Positions 43,820 to 52,516 of a stretch of 64,000 bases of DNA are shown piece by piece. The first letter of the stretch is position 1; each line of letters starts with the position of its first letter. A model generated the notes under the pieces. The model worked only from the letters and a program-made list of their open reading frames with translations, was not told the DNA's origin and did no database searches. The stretch spans positions 123,384-187,383 of the forward strand of contig JACJWV010000010.1 of NCBI GenBank assembly GCA_020636915.1, written 5' to 3'. The translations under genes were made by a program, and so were the position numbers. The DNA comes from Nocardioides sp. Its GTDB lineage: Bacteria; Actinomycetota; Actinomycetes; Propionibacteriales; Nocardioidaceae.

Positions 43820-45691
43820 TCACCCGGGCGGGCCGTCGACCACCCACCAGGCGGCGTACGGCGGGAGCCAGACCACCCCGTCGGCACCCGCCGTGACGGG
43901 GTGACCGCCGAGGGCGTCGTACGGCGCGGCCAGCCCGGCCTCGTGCAGCCGGTGCAGCGGGAACGGCCGCGGCGTGGGCGTGACGTTGTAGAGGCCGACC
44001 ATCGGGCCGCTGGCGTGCTGGCGGGAGGTCGCGAGGACCCCGTCGTCGATGTCGTCGAGCACGCGGCTCGGAGCGGACGCGTGCAGCTGGGGCAGGGCGG
44101 CGCGCACCCGGGCGAGGTGCGCGAGCCCGGCGAAGGCGCGGCCGGCGACGGTGGTGGGGTCGTGGCGGAGCGCGGCCCGGCCGGCGTCGAGCCGGGGGCG
44201 GCCGGCCCAGCGGTTGTCGGCTGCGTGCCCGGGCTCGTCGGCCCAGCCCGGGTCGTTGGGCTGGGCGAGCTCGTCGCCGCTCCACACCACGGGGATGCCG
44301 CCCCATCCCGCCACCACCGCGTGGGCGAGGAACAGGCGGGCGAGCCCGGCGTCCGGGTCCTCCTCGACGCCGAGCAGGGACGCGGCGGTGCCGGAGATCC
44401 TCCGGTCACCCGTGGCGGGATTGGCCTGGAACACCAGCCCCTGCGACCACGAGCCGGGGAACTCCCCGGCGTACCAGTCGGACAGGAAGCGGCGGTGCAG
44501 CGGCCCGTCGAGCCCGACGGCCGCCGCGTCCCCGTCGTCGACCGCCCAGCCGATGTCGTCGTGGCACCGCACGTAGCCGATCCACGTGGCCGTGGTCGGC
44601 GTCGGCGGCAGCGTGCCGAGCGCCTGCCGGGTCAGGGTCGTGGTCTTCGTCGCGAGCATCGACCACACCTGCACCATGAGGCTGTTGTGGTAGGCCAGGT
44701 CGCTGACCCGGCCGGCGTGCCGTCCGAGCCCGAGGTACTGCACCAGGTCGCGCGGGCCGACGATCGCCTCGGCCTTGAAGGCCACCGCGGGCGCCGCGAT
44801 CCGCGCGACCGCGCGCAGCGCCTGGGTCACGGCGTGCACCTCGGGCTGGTTCTGGCAGTCGGTGCCGAGCCGCTTCCACACGAAGGCGATCGCGTCGAGC
44901 CGGAAGACCTCGATGCCGAGGTTGGCCAGCTCGAGGACGACGTCGGCGATCTCGACGAGCACGTCCGGGTTGGCCCAGTTCAGGTCCCACTGCCAGGAGT
45001 TGAAGGTCGTCCAGACCCAGCCCTCGAGGTCGTCGTCCCAGGTGAAGCTCCCCGGCGCGAAGTCGGGGAACACCTCGGGCAGCGTGCGCTCGTAGGCGTC
45101 GGGCAGCTCGCGGTCGGGGAAGACGAGGAAACGGTCTCGGTACGACGCGTCGCCCGCGCGCGCCCGCTCCGCCCAGGGGTGCTCGCGGGCGACGTGGTTG
45201 AGCACCAGGTCGACGACCAGGCTGATGCCGCGCTCCCGCAGGCGGGTCGCGAGGTCGCGCAGGTCGTCGGTGGTGCCGAGGTCGGGGCGGACCGTGCGGT
45301 AGTCGGCGACGGCATACCCGCCGTCGTTGTCGCCCTCGCGGGTGGCCAGCAGCGGCATCAGGTGCAGGTAGGTGACGCCGAGGTCGGTGAGGTGGTCGAC
45401 CTGACGACCGACCCCGGCGAGGTCGCCCGCGAACCGGTCGGCGTAGCAGGCGTAGCCGAACATCCGCGGGTGCTGCAGCCAGTCGGGCTCGAGCAGCCGG
45501 CGCTCGTCGAGCAGCCGCAGGTCGGCCGGGCGCTCGGCGTACCGCCGGGCCGCGACCTCGAGCAGCCGCCGCGCGACGTCGTCGGGGTCGTCGTACAGCT
45601 CGGCGACCGCGGCCCGGAGGTCCGCGCCCCAGCGGTCGAGGCGCAGGGCGAGGGTCTCGGCGGAGGTCGGGGCGGTGTGGTTGGCAGCCAT
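43820..45691 (-). CDS. GH13 amylosucrase-like alpha-glucan enzyme, 623 aa
   Basis: Cytoplasmic glucan-forming or sucrose-splitting enzyme (amylosucrase group). Conserved regions: VVDLVLNHVAREH (region I), IEVFRLDAIAFVWK (region II, nucleophile Asp near 293), AFKAEAIVG (region III Glu), and YVRCHDDIGW (region IV). N-terminal helical domain with LDERRLLEPDWLQHPRMFG is typical of amylosucrase. No signal peptide. It lies between ftsE and a lipoprotein gene; only the 45691 ATG was considered. Confidence 0.9.
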   Translation of the reverse strand: MAANHTAPTSAETLALRLDRWGADLRAAVAELYDDPDDVARRLLEVAARRYAERPADLRLLDERRLLEPDWLQHPRMFGYACYADRFAGDLAGVGRQVDHLTDLGVTYLHLMPLLATREGDNDGGYAVADYRTVRPDLGTTDDLRDLATRLRERGISLVVDLVLNHVAREHPWAERARAGDASYRDRFLVFPDRELPDAYERTLPEVFPDFAPGSFTWDDDLEGWVWTTFNSWQWDLNWANPDVLVEIADVVLELANLGIEVFRLDAIAFVWKRLGTDCQNQPEVHAVTQALRAVARIAAPAVAFKAEAIVGPRDLVQYLGLGRHAGRVSDLAYHNSLMVQVWSMLATKTTTLTRQALGTLPPTPTTATWIGYVRCHDDIGWAVDDGDAAAVGLDGPLHRRFLSDWYAGEFPGSWSQGLVFQANPATGDRRISGTAASLLGVEEDPDAGLARLFLAHAVVAGWGGIPVVWSGDELAQPNDPGWADEPGHAADNRWAGRPRLDAGRAALRHDPTTVAGRAFAGLAHLARVRAALPQLHASAPSRVLDDIDDGVLATSRQHASGPMVGLYNVTPTPRPFPLHRLHEAGLAAPYDALGGHPVTAGADGVVWLPPYAAWWVVDGPPG

Positions 45692-45729
45692 CGGCTCGTA
45701 TTCAAGCGCAGGGTCGTAGGTTGTGGGGC

Positions 45730-46326
45730 GTGCGCCGTCCCGCAGCAGCCGTCCTGGCCGCCCTCGTGCTCACCGCCACGGGCTGCTCCGGCGGCAGCGA
45801 CGAGCCCGCCCCGGCGCCGTCCACCCCGACGCCGACGCCGCTGTCCGAGCTGGACGCCCGCGGGCTCGACGTCGCCCGCACCTCCTTCTGCGCCCAGGTG
45901 GCCCCGGCCGCGGTCGAGGACGCCCTCGGTGGCGCGTCCGACTCCTCCGACGAGTGGGTCAACGGCGACCGGGCGCGGCTGGCCGACGGAGTCACCGACG
46001 TCGCCCACGAGTTCGGCTGCCGCTGGGTCGCCGCGGACGGCACGACGGCGACGGGCTGGGTGTTCGCCCCGCCGGTCACCCCGAAGCGGGCCGAGGAGCT
46101 GCGCACGGCCGCCGCGAAGGCATCCGGCTGCCGCCCGGTCGCCGCCGCGCCGCCGTACGGCGCCCACTCGGTCGCGGTGCGCTGCGAGGACGGCACCACG
46201 GCGTTCCACGGGCTCTTCGGCGACGCCTGGCTGTCCTGCTCGCTGCGCATCCGTCCCGCGGGCGACGCCGACTTGGACCGCGTCGGACGCTGGTGCGCGA
46301 CGGTGGCCCAGGCCGCCGGCAGCTGA
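45730..46326 (+). CDS. lipoprotein of unknown function, 198 aa
   Basis: Signal peptide with lipobox LTATGCS (Cys about 20) followed by a Pro/Thr-rich linker. The mature part has five or more cysteines (SFCAQVAP, EFGCRWVA, ASGCRPVA, VRCEDG, LSCSLRI, GRWCATVA), suggesting disulfides outside the cell. It looks like small DUF3558-type lipoproteins but I cannot assign a family. GTG 45730 is preferred; TTG 45721 is the only earlier option. Divergent from the amylosucrase gene. Confidence 0.75.
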   Translation: MRRPAAAVLAALVLTATGCSGGSDEPAPAPSTPTPTPLSELDARGLDVARTSFCAQVAPAAVEDALGGASDSSDEWVNGDRARLADGVTDVAHEFGCRWVAADGTTATGWVFAPPVTPKRAEELRTAAAKASGCRPVAAAPPYGAHSVAVRCEDGTTAFHGLFGDAWLSCSLRIRPAGDADLDRVGRWCATVAQAAGS

Positions 46327-46656
46327 CCGGTCCGGACGGACCCGGTATGCCTCTCGCTCGACGCGCGCCCGTTCGTGGCGATCGCCGTCGTGCTCGTGGC
46401 GCTCGCCGCCCTGCTCGCGCTGGCCGCCGTCCCGCTCTGACCGGGGGGTCCCCCTCGCTGTCCGAGGTCGCGAGGCAGTGCGCGATTCGCCGAACGCGCG
46501 AACGGGTCGCGCTCGGCCCGTCGTAGACGGACGGGCAGAAGTCGGCGCACGACGCTCCCCTGAGCGCGGCCTCAGGCCGCACTTGGGAGTTCTGCCCGTC
46601 GGGCTACGAGATCCCGCGGCGGAAGCCCGAGGTTGCCGACGAGCGGACCACCGCGG
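46327..46656. other. gene-free stretch with a hydrophobic in-frame extension and a hairpin element
   Basis: Directly after the lipoprotein's TGA the same frame stays open for 37 codons and encodes a TM helix (FVAIAVVLVALAALLALAAV) ending at 46440. Without a start codon before GTG 46374 it would need read-through or be a tiny 21-aa peptide. The rest is a hairpin element (copy A), otherwise nothing. Confidence 0.5.
46519..46617. repeat. long-hairpin element, copy A
   Basis: Same plan as the hairpins at 12093 and 15027 but 31 kb away: arms GTAGACGGACGGGCAGAA and TTCTGCCCGTCGGGCTAC with two mismatches, loop sequence different, with its own small hairpin (GCGGCCTCAGGCCGC). Ends in GAGATCCCGC like the others (GATCTCGC). 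Confidence 0.82.
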
Positions 46657-47550
46657 TCATCCGGTGGCCGCTTCGTCGTGACGCACCGGGCAGCCGTTGC
46701 GGCCGGGGACCGGGAACGACCCGAGCTCCTCGAGCCGGTAGCCGTCGGGGTAGCTGCGGATCTGCGGCAGGTCCTCGATCAGCTTCGGGTCCCGACGCGC
46801 GGGGAACAGCCGCAGCAGCCGCCCTCGGGCGCGCAGCAGCCCGCGCGACACCGCCTCGACGACCGGCGGTGGGTCGGCGTACCGGAACGCGGCCCGCAGC
46901 GCCGGGTCCATGAGTGATCGGCTGAAGACGCCCATGGCCGGCCGGACCGCGCGAGGCTGGAACCCGACCATCAGGGCGAGGGTCGCGTCGGCGACCCGGC
47001 GGCCGCCCTCGTCGTACCCGAAGTGCGCGGCCTCGTAGGAGTCCATGAGCTCCTCGAACCCGGCGTAGGTCTCGGGGACGTCCTTGATGTTCATGTGCCG
47101 GCCGAGGGTGCGGTAGTAGTGCACGCTCGCCTCGAGCTCGTTCGACGTCAGCGGTCGCTTGCCGAACTCGTCGAGCCAGCGCTTGGGCACGACGACGAAG
47201 GTGCTCAGCACGTAGCGGAACTCGTGGCCGGGGATGTCGTAGGCGCGGTGCATCTGGTTGATCCGGCGGATCGCGGTGCGGGCCCCGGGGTCGTCGAAGC
47301 CGAGGCGGTTGGGCGGCTCGAGGAGCAGGGCGGTGTCGTCGTACCGCTTCTGGGTGCGCTCGGTGAACTCGCCGGTCCGGTCGAGCAGGCGGCCGATCCC
47401 CGGCACGGCGTAGGTCCGGAAGAGCGCGAACCCGAGCGCCTGGTTCATGTCCCAGGGGAACTCGTGCGCCACGACCTTGGCGTAGATCTCGACGAAGTCG
47501 GTCGCCGGGTCGAGGGAGTCGTTGTAGCGCCTCCAGTGGTCACGCCTCAT
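46657..47550 (-). CDS. MpaB/DUF2236-type (latex-clearing-like) protein, 297 aa
   Basis: Helical heme-type oxygenase family (oxygenase MpaB). HWRRYNDSLDPATDFVEIYA, then RINQMHRAYDIPGHEFRYVL and YYRTLGRHMNIKDVPETYAG contain the family's His residues. The natural reactions of most members are unknown. Start ATG 47550 is chosen from the family N-terminus; the frame is open upstream through the repeat element, which is not expected to be coding. Same strand as prfB. Confidence 0.8.
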   Translation of the reverse strand: MRRDHWRRYNDSLDPATDFVEIYAKVVAHEFPWDMNQALGFALFRTYAVPGIGRLLDRTGEFTERTQKRYDDTALLLEPPNRLGFDDPGARTAIRRINQMHRAYDIPGHEFRYVLSTFVVVPKRWLDEFGKRPLTSNELEASVHYYRTLGRHMNIKDVPETYAGFEELMDSYEAAHFGYDEGGRRVADATLALMVGFQPRAVRPAMGVFSRSLMDPALRAAFRYADPPPVVEAVSRGLLRARGRLLRLFPARRDPKLIEDLPQIRSYPDGYRLEELGSFPVPGRNGCPVRHDEAATG

Positions 47551-47591
47551 GCGGGTGACACTAGAACAGGTTCCGGCGTGGCGGCGGGCCC

Positions 47592-47670
47592 GAGTTTCGT
47601 CGGCCGGCCGACAAAACCCGATGCGGGACGACGAAGCTTTGTCGTCCCGCATCGGATTTTGTCGTCCCGG
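47592..47670. repeat. covarying hairpin element, copy 1 (79 bp)
   Basis: A near-palindrome TTTCGTCGGCCGGCCGACAA leads into a 24-bp-arm hairpin: left arm 47609-47632, loop GAAGCTTT, right arm 47641-47664, with one mismatch. The only other copy is at 54779-54858, and arm differences between the copies are compensated. It lies between prfB and the MpaB-type gene. Confidence 0.88.
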
Positions 47671-47681
47671 GCCGCCGCGGC

Positions 47682-48800
47682 CTAGTTGCTCTCGGCCTTC
47701 TCGGCGCCGCGCCGCCAGCGGATGCCGGCCTCGATGAAGTCGTCGACGTCGCCGTCGAACACCGCCTGCGGGTTGCCGACCTCGTGGCCGGTCCGCAGGT
47801 CCTTGACCATCTGGTACGGGTTGAGCACGTAGTTGCGCATCTGGTCGCCCCAGGCCGCGGCCACGTCGCCCTTGAGGTCCTTCTTGAGCGCGGCCTCCTC
47901 GGCCTTCTTCTTCGCCAGCAGCTTGGCCTTGAGGACCACCATCGCCGAGGCCTTGTTCTGCAGCTGTGACTTCTCGTTCTGGCAGCTGACCACGATGCCG
48001 GTCGGGATGTGCGTGAGGCGGACCGCGGAGTCGGTGGTGTTGACCGACTGGCCGCCCGGACCGCCGGAGCGGAACACGTCGGTGCGGACGTCGTTCTCGT
48101 CGACCTCGATCTCGTCGGTCTGCTCGAGCACCGGCACGACCTCGACGGCCGCGAACGACGTCTGGCGGCGACCCTGGTTGTCGAACGGGCTGATCCGGAC
48201 CAACCGGTGGGTGCCCGCCTCGACCGAGAGGGTGCCATAGGCGTACGGCGCGTGGATCGCGAACTCGGCCGACTTGATCCCGGCCTCCTCGGCGTAGGAG
48301 ACGTCGTAGACCTCGACGGGGTACTTGTGCTGCTCGGCCCAGCGCGTGTACATCCGCATCAGCATCTCGGCGAAGTCGGCGGCGTCGACGCCGCCCGCGC
48401 CGGACCGGATCGTGATGATGGCCTCGCGGGCGTCGTACTCGCCCGAGAGCAGGGTTCGGACCTCGAGCGCCTCCACCGACTTCTTCAGCCGGCCCAGCTC
48501 GGCCTCGGCCTCGGCGAGCGCGTCCGCGTCCCCTTCCTCCTGGGCCATCTCGACCATGATCCCCAGGTCGTCGACGCGGCCGTGGAGGTCGGTGAAGCGG
48601 TCCAGCTCGCCCTGCAGCGCCGACAGACGCCCGGTCACGCGGGTGGCGTTGTCCTGGTCGTCCCAGAGGTCGGGCGCGGCGACCTGCTCGCCGAGGTCGG
48701 CGATCTCCGTGCGCATCGCGTCGATGTCGAGCACCTGCTCGATGGTGTGCATCGTCGCCTGGAGCTGCTTGATCTCTGCGTCGTAGTCCGGTCCTGCCAC
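47682..48800 (-). CDS. prfB: peptide chain release factor 2, 372 aa
   Basis: Terminates translation at UGA/UAA. The GGQ loop is present (GGPGGQSVNTTDSAVRLTHI near 245-264) and the SPF stop-recognition motif occurs as RLVRISPFDNQGRRQTSF. The N-terminal helical domain is complete. The start is GTG 48800. No in-frame UGA or programmed frameshift site is seen near the N-terminus, unlike E. coli prfB. Classic neighbour of ftsE in actinobacteria, here separated by the amylosucrase, lipoprotein and MpaB genes. Confidence 0.96.
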   Translation of the reverse strand: MAGPDYDAEIKQLQATMHTIEQVLDIDAMRTEIADLGEQVAAPDLWDDQDNATRVTGRLSALQGELDRFTDLHGRVDDLGIMVEMAQEEGDADALAEAEAELGRLKKSVEALEVRTLLSGEYDAREAIITIRSGAGGVDAADFAEMLMRMYTRWAEQHKYPVEVYDVSYAEEAGIKSAEFAIHAPYAYGTLSVEAGTHRLVRISPFDNQGRRQTSFAAVEVVPVLEQTDEIEVDENDVRTDVFRSGGPGGQSVNTTDSAVRLTHIPTGIVVSCQNEKSQLQNKASAMVVLKAKLLAKKKAEEAALKKDLKGDVAAAWGDQMRNYVLNPYQMVKDLRTGHEVGNPQAVFDGDVDDFIEAGIRWRRGAEKAESN

Positions 48801-48855
48801 GAGGAGCAAGACTACGGGCGCGACCGCGGTCGGCCTACTCGCGGTCGCCCCGCGG

Positions 48856-49611
48856 CTACTCCCCGGCGGCCGCTGCGGGCAGCGCCAGCTCGGCCCAGAC
48901 CCGCTTGCCGCCGGTGTCGGCCGACTCCATCCCCCACGACGCGGCGAGCGCGTCGACCAGGTGGAGACCCCGGCCGTGCTCCTCGGTCTCGGTCAGCGGC
49001 TGCGGCTCGGGCGTCCCCGCACCCTCGTCGTCGACCTCGATGCGCAACGCCACCGGGGTGGCCGACAGGCGGATGCGGTACGACGACTCCGCGTGGGTCA
49101 GCGCGTTCGCGGCGAGCTCGCTGACCACCAGCAGCGCGTCGTCGAGCGGGCCCTCGATCCCCCACTCCCGCAGCTGGACCTTCACGAAGCGCCGCGCCTC
49201 CGAGACGCTGCTCAGCTCGTTGGGGAGGTCGATCGCGGCCTCGGTGTCCGGCGCCCGCCCGACCGACTCCAGCAGGTCCACGAGGTAGCCGAGGTCGGCG
49301 TCCTTGAGGACGAACCCCTCGGAGTGGTCCCGGATCCAGGCCCGGTCCGGCGTCTCCAGGCCGGAGAACACCACGACCTTCGACTGCGGCGCGTGGGCGC
49401 GCACCCGCGAGAGGACCTCCCGCCCGGCGATGTCGGGCAGGCCGAGGTCCAGCACGACGACGTCGGGCCGCAGCTGCTCGGCCAGCCGGACGGCTTCTGC
49501 CCCGTCCGCCGCCTCTCCCACGACCTCGAAGCCGCCCCGGAACCGCAGGGAGGTCCGGACCAGCCGGCGTACCTCGACGACGTCGTCCACCAGGAGGACG
49601 CGGATCGGCAC
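48856..49611 (-). CDS. receiver domain fused to an RsbW-like ATPase, 251 aa
   Basis: N-terminal receiver (about 1-120): VLLVDDVVEVRRLVR, phospho-acceptor Asp in VVVLDLGLPD near 55, and KDADLGYL. The C-terminal half is a HATPase domain of the anti-sigma or serine-kinase type (SELAANALTHAESSYRIRLS as N-box; GRGLHLVDALAASWGM as G-box). No DNA-binding domain. This could let a histidine kinase switch an anti-sigma-like protein. It lies 9 bp after the hybrid kinase gene, so the two probably act together. Confidence 0.85.
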   Translation of the reverse strand: MPIRVLLVDDVVEVRRLVRTSLRFRGGFEVVGEAADGAEAVRLAEQLRPDVVVLDLGLPDIAGREVLSRVRAHAPQSKVVVFSGLETPDRAWIRDHSEGFVLKDADLGYLVDLLESVGRAPDTEAAIDLPNELSSVSEARRFVKVQLREWGIEGPLDDALLVVSELAANALTHAESSYRIRLSATPVALRIEVDDEGAGTPEPQPLTETEEHGRGLHLVDALAASWGMESADTGGKRVWAELALPAAAAGE

Positions 49612-49620
49612 GTCGGCAGC

Positions 49621-51600
49621 CTAAACGGTCGCGGTCGCGAGGGGGAGCGACACCACGAACTCGCCGCTGGCCGTCTGGCCCGGTCCGGCCGGGCGGTAGG
49701 TCGCGTCGCCGCCGTGCGAGCGGGCGAGCTGGCGCACGATGTAGAGCCCCAGGCCGGTGCCCCCGTGCGAGCGTCCGGTCGCAAAGCGGTCGAAGAGCCG
49801 CTCGCGCATCTCCTCCGGTACGCCGCCACCGGCGTCGCTCACGGCGATCTCGACCCGGTCGTCGGCGGCTCGGCGTACCTCGACGCGCACCGGGGACGCG
49901 CCGTGCCGCAGCCCGTTGCCGACGAGGTTGTCGACGGCCTGGGCCAGCCGGTCGGCGTCCCCGGAGACGATCAGCCCGGTCTCAGCCTCGAGCACGATCT
50001 CGGCGTCGGGGTGGAGCCGCCGGATCGTGGCGACCGCGACCTCCGCCACCCGCGCCGCGTCGACCTCCTTGAGGTTGAGCTCGAGCTTGCTGGACTGCAG
50101 CCGCGAGGCGGTCAGCAGGTCGGTCAACAGCCTCCGCAGCCGGGTGGAGCTGTTCGTCATGCCCTCGAGGAGCTCCTCGCGCTCCTCCTCCTCCAGGACC
50201 TCCCAGTGCTGCTGCAGCATCTCCGCCGTGCCGGCGAGCACCCCCACCGGCGTCCGGAGCTCGTGGGCCGTGACGGCGAGGAAGTGCGCCTGGTCGTCGG
50301 CGGCGTGTTGGAGCTGCTCGTTGGCCTCCGCGAGGGCGGCTGCCGCGCGCTCGCGCTCCTCGGCCATCACCCGCCGCTCGGAGCTGTCGCGCGTCACCTT
50401 CGCGAAGCCGACGTGCCGTCCGTCGGTGTCGTGGACCGCGGTGATGAGGACGTTGGCCCAGAAGCGGGTGCCGTCACGGCGGATCCGCCAGCCCTCCTCC
50501 TCGTAGTGGCCTTCGCGGAGCGCGACCTCGAGCTCGTGCTCGGGGTGCCGCGACTCCTGGAGCTCGAGGGGGTAGAAGACGCGGAAGTGCTGCCCCAGGA
50601 TCTCCTCCTCGAGGTAGCCGTTGATCCGCTGGGCGCCGGCGTTCCAGCTCTCGACGTGACCCGTCGGCGACAGCATGAAGATCGCGTAGTCCTCCACCGC
50701 GCCCACGAGCATGCGGAACTTCGCCTCGCTCAGGCTCAGGCCCTCCTCGGCGGCGCGTTGCGCCGTGACGTCCTGGAGCTGCAGGAAGAGGTAGAGCGGC
50801 CGACCGAGGGTGTCGAGCACCGGCGCGAGCGTGGCCACAACCCGGCGCGGCCCGGCGGCCACGTCGACCTCGTGCTCGACCTGGACCACGCGGCTCCGGC
50901 CCTCGAGGAGGTCCTCGATGACGACGCCCACCCGGTCGCTCGCGACACCGGCGACCTCGGCGTACGTCGTGCCGACCAGCTCCCCGGTGGACCGCCCGAG
51001 CAGCTCGGCCAGCGCGGCGTTGGCCCGGACCAGGCGGCCGGCCAGGGTCACGGTGGCCATGCCGATCGCCGCGTCGTCGAACACCTCGCGGAACCGCTCG
51101 AGGTGCTGACGCAGCACGGCCGCGTCAGCGTCGTCTGCGTCCTCGGCGTCGGCGACGTCGAGCGCCGCCTCCGGCTCGCCGGCGCGGGGCGACGGCACGG
51201 CCGGGGTGCTGAGCACGGCGACGAGCTCGTCGGCGAGGGTGTCCAGGGAGCTGGACTTCTCCAGGAAGACCGACGCGCCGAGGTCCAGCGCGCGGTGGGC
51301 CAGGCCCTGCTCCTGGAAGCCGCTGTACATGACGACCCGGGTCCCGGGCGAGGCCTCCAGCACCAGCGGGAGCGCCTCGAGCCCGTCCATCACCGGCATC
51401 GACACGTCGAGCAGCATCAGGGTCGGCTGCTGCTCGCGCGCGGCGTCGATCGCCTCCGCGCCGTTGGCCGCCTCACCGACGACCGCGAGCTTGTGCGAGA
51501 GACGCAGCCGGGTCCGGACCAGCGACCTCACCTCGGCGGCGTCGTCGACGATCACGATGGTCGGGAGCTCCGGCTCCCGAGCCTCTTCTCCCCCGGACAC
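49621..51600 (-). CDS. receiver / PAS / PAS / histidine kinase, 659 aa
   Basis: Soluble hybrid kinase. Receiver at about 13-125 (IVIVDDAAEVRSLVR; Asp in LMLLDVSMPVMDG near 66); PAS 1 about 165-285; PAS 2 about 290-405 (FMLSPTGHVESWNAGAQRIN); HisKA with H-box FLAVTAHELRTPVGVL near 430; HATPase with NLVGNGLRHG (N-box) and HGGTGLGLYIVRQL (G-box). No TM segment. PAS 2 resembles sensory boxes of phytochrome-type or gas sensors, ligand unknown. Its operon partner is the receiver-ATPase fusion. Confidence 0.92.
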   Translation of the reverse strand: MSGGEEAREPELPTIVIVDDAAEVRSLVRTRLRLSHKLAVVGEAANGAEAIDAAREQQPTLMLLDVSMPVMDGLEALPLVLEASPGTRVVMYSGFQEQGLAHRALDLGASVFLEKSSSLDTLADELVAVLSTPAVPSPRAGEPEAALDVADAEDADDADAAVLRQHLERFREVFDDAAIGMATVTLAGRLVRANAALAELLGRSTGELVGTTYAEVAGVASDRVGVVIEDLLEGRSRVVQVEHEVDVAAGPRRVVATLAPVLDTLGRPLYLFLQLQDVTAQRAAEEGLSLSEAKFRMLVGAVEDYAIFMLSPTGHVESWNAGAQRINGYLEEEILGQHFRVFYPLELQESRHPEHELEVALREGHYEEEGWRIRRDGTRFWANVLITAVHDTDGRHVGFAKVTRDSSERRVMAEERERAAAALAEANEQLQHAADDQAHFLAVTAHELRTPVGVLAGTAEMLQQHWEVLEEEEREELLEGMTNSSTRLRRLLTDLLTASRLQSSKLELNLKEVDAARVAEVAVATIRRLHPDAEIVLEAETGLIVSGDADRLAQAVDNLVGNGLRHGASPVRVEVRRAADDRVEIAVSDAGGGVPEEMRERLFDRFATGRSHGGTGLGLYIVRQLARSHGGDATYRPAGPGQTASGEFVVSLPLATATV

Positions 51601-51697
51601 GAGGAGAACCTACCCACTTCTTGCAGTTTCTTGCACCGCAGAGAGGTGAGGCATCGAATCGCCGCGGGACGGGCGATTTCCCGCCTACCGTCGTCCC

Positions 51698-51871
51698 GTG
51701 ATCATCGACGTCCGACCGGCCCCGACGACGCGGCGGCACCGTGCCCGCGTCGCCGGCGCGGTGGCGGCCGTCGCACTGGTCGCGGCGTCCTTCGGCGCCG
51801 TCGCCACGCTCGCCCAGGACGCCCGACCCGAGCAGCAGCGCGCGCCGTACTCCGACCCGATCACGCCCTGA
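51698..51871 (+). CDS. small one-TM protein, 57 aa
   Basis: GTG start, a basic stretch (TTRRHRARVAG), one hydrophobic helix (AVAAVALVAASFGAVATLA) and a polar tail rich in Gln and Pro. It could be a tail-anchored or secreted peptide. It is divergent from the hybrid kinase gene and ends 30 bp before the CAP-domain gene's end. Function unknown; no ribosome site stands out. Confidence 0.45.
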   Translation: MIIDVRPAPTTRRHRARVAGAVAAVALVAASFGAVATLAQDARPEQQRAPYSDPITP

Positions 51872-51900
51872 CCCTCACAGGATGAGCCGGCCGGCGCCGC

Positions 51901-52404
51901 TCAGCGGTGCCGGCCGAAGACCTGCACGGCGTACCAGACCCCGTCGTCGCCCTGCCGCGCGCCGGTGCCGAGCAGGCGGAAGGCGGGGTCGAGGATGTTG
52001 GCGCGGTGCGGCGGCGACGTCATCCAGCCGAGGGTGACCACGTCGACACCCAGGTCGAACCCGTAGGCGACGTTCTCCCCCGCCCTGCTCAGGTGGCAGT
52101 GGCGCAGCACCGGGCCGAGGTCCTGGTGGAACATCCGCTCCTGCGCGGCCATCCGCCGGGCCTGCCGGACCGCGAAGCGCTGCACGCACGCCTGGTGGCG
52201 CAGCTCGTGCCGGTCGTGGAGCACCCGTTGGTGGTTGGTCTCGCTGAAGATGTCGCGCTGGTAGTCGGCAGGCGTGGTGTCCCCCGCGGACGCGGTGCCG
52301 GGCACGACCAGGACGAGCAGGGCCGCGACCACCGCAGCGGCGAGCGCCGCGGCCGTGGTCGGCCGGAACGGGGCGGCTCCGGGACGTCCTGCCGGCACGG
52401 GCAC
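51901..52404 (-). CDS. secreted CAP-domain (SCP/PR-1-like) protein, 167 aa
   Basis: Signal peptide (about 1-40, AAAVVAALLVLVVPGTASA) and a short CAP domain: IFSETNHQRVLHDRHELRHQ, HLSRAGENVAYG with the conserved GENVA/I box, and GWMTSPPHRANILDPAFR, which is the PHRxNIL box. Two conserved cysteines. Extracellular; biochemical role of bacterial CAP proteins is unclear. Three tandem GGCTAGACCGC repeats lie before the gene (52420-52459). Confidence 0.87.
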   Translation of the reverse strand: MPVPAGRPGAAPFRPTTAAALAAAVVAALLVLVVPGTASAGDTTPADYQRDIFSETNHQRVLHDRHELRHQACVQRFAVRQARRMAAQERMFHQDLGPVLRHCHLSRAGENVAYGFDLGVDVVTLGWMTSPPHRANILDPAFRLLGTGARQGDDGVWYAVQVFGRHR

Positions 52405-52419
52405 CTCCTCCGAGATCTG

Positions 52420-52459
52420 GGCTAGACCGCTCGGCTAGACCGCCCGGCTAGACCGCTCG
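52420..52459. repeat. GGCTAGACCGCTC tandem repeat, three copies
   Basis: Three tandem 13-14-bp units (GGCTAGACCGCTC, GGCTAGACCGCCC, GGCTAGACCGCTC) fill the space between the divergent CAP gene and the propeller gene at 52517. They may be in the shared promoter region. Confidence 0.75.
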
Positions 52460-52516
52460 GGTTGGTACCACCGTAGCGGCGGCATCGGCCGCCCGCTGCT
52501 CCTAGCGTGACCTGGC

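Noticed and set aside
43774..44409. N-terminal extension of ftsE
   Set aside because: The frame upstream of GTG 43773 is antisense-like Arg/Pro/Ser-rich sequence over the amylosucrase gene, and FtsE proteins begin at IRFEKV.
47580..47680. Rho-independent terminator for prfB
   Set aside because: The hairpin is strong but lacks a T-run and has a second copy at a different genetic context with paired changes, so a repeat element is the better call; it might still stop transcription.
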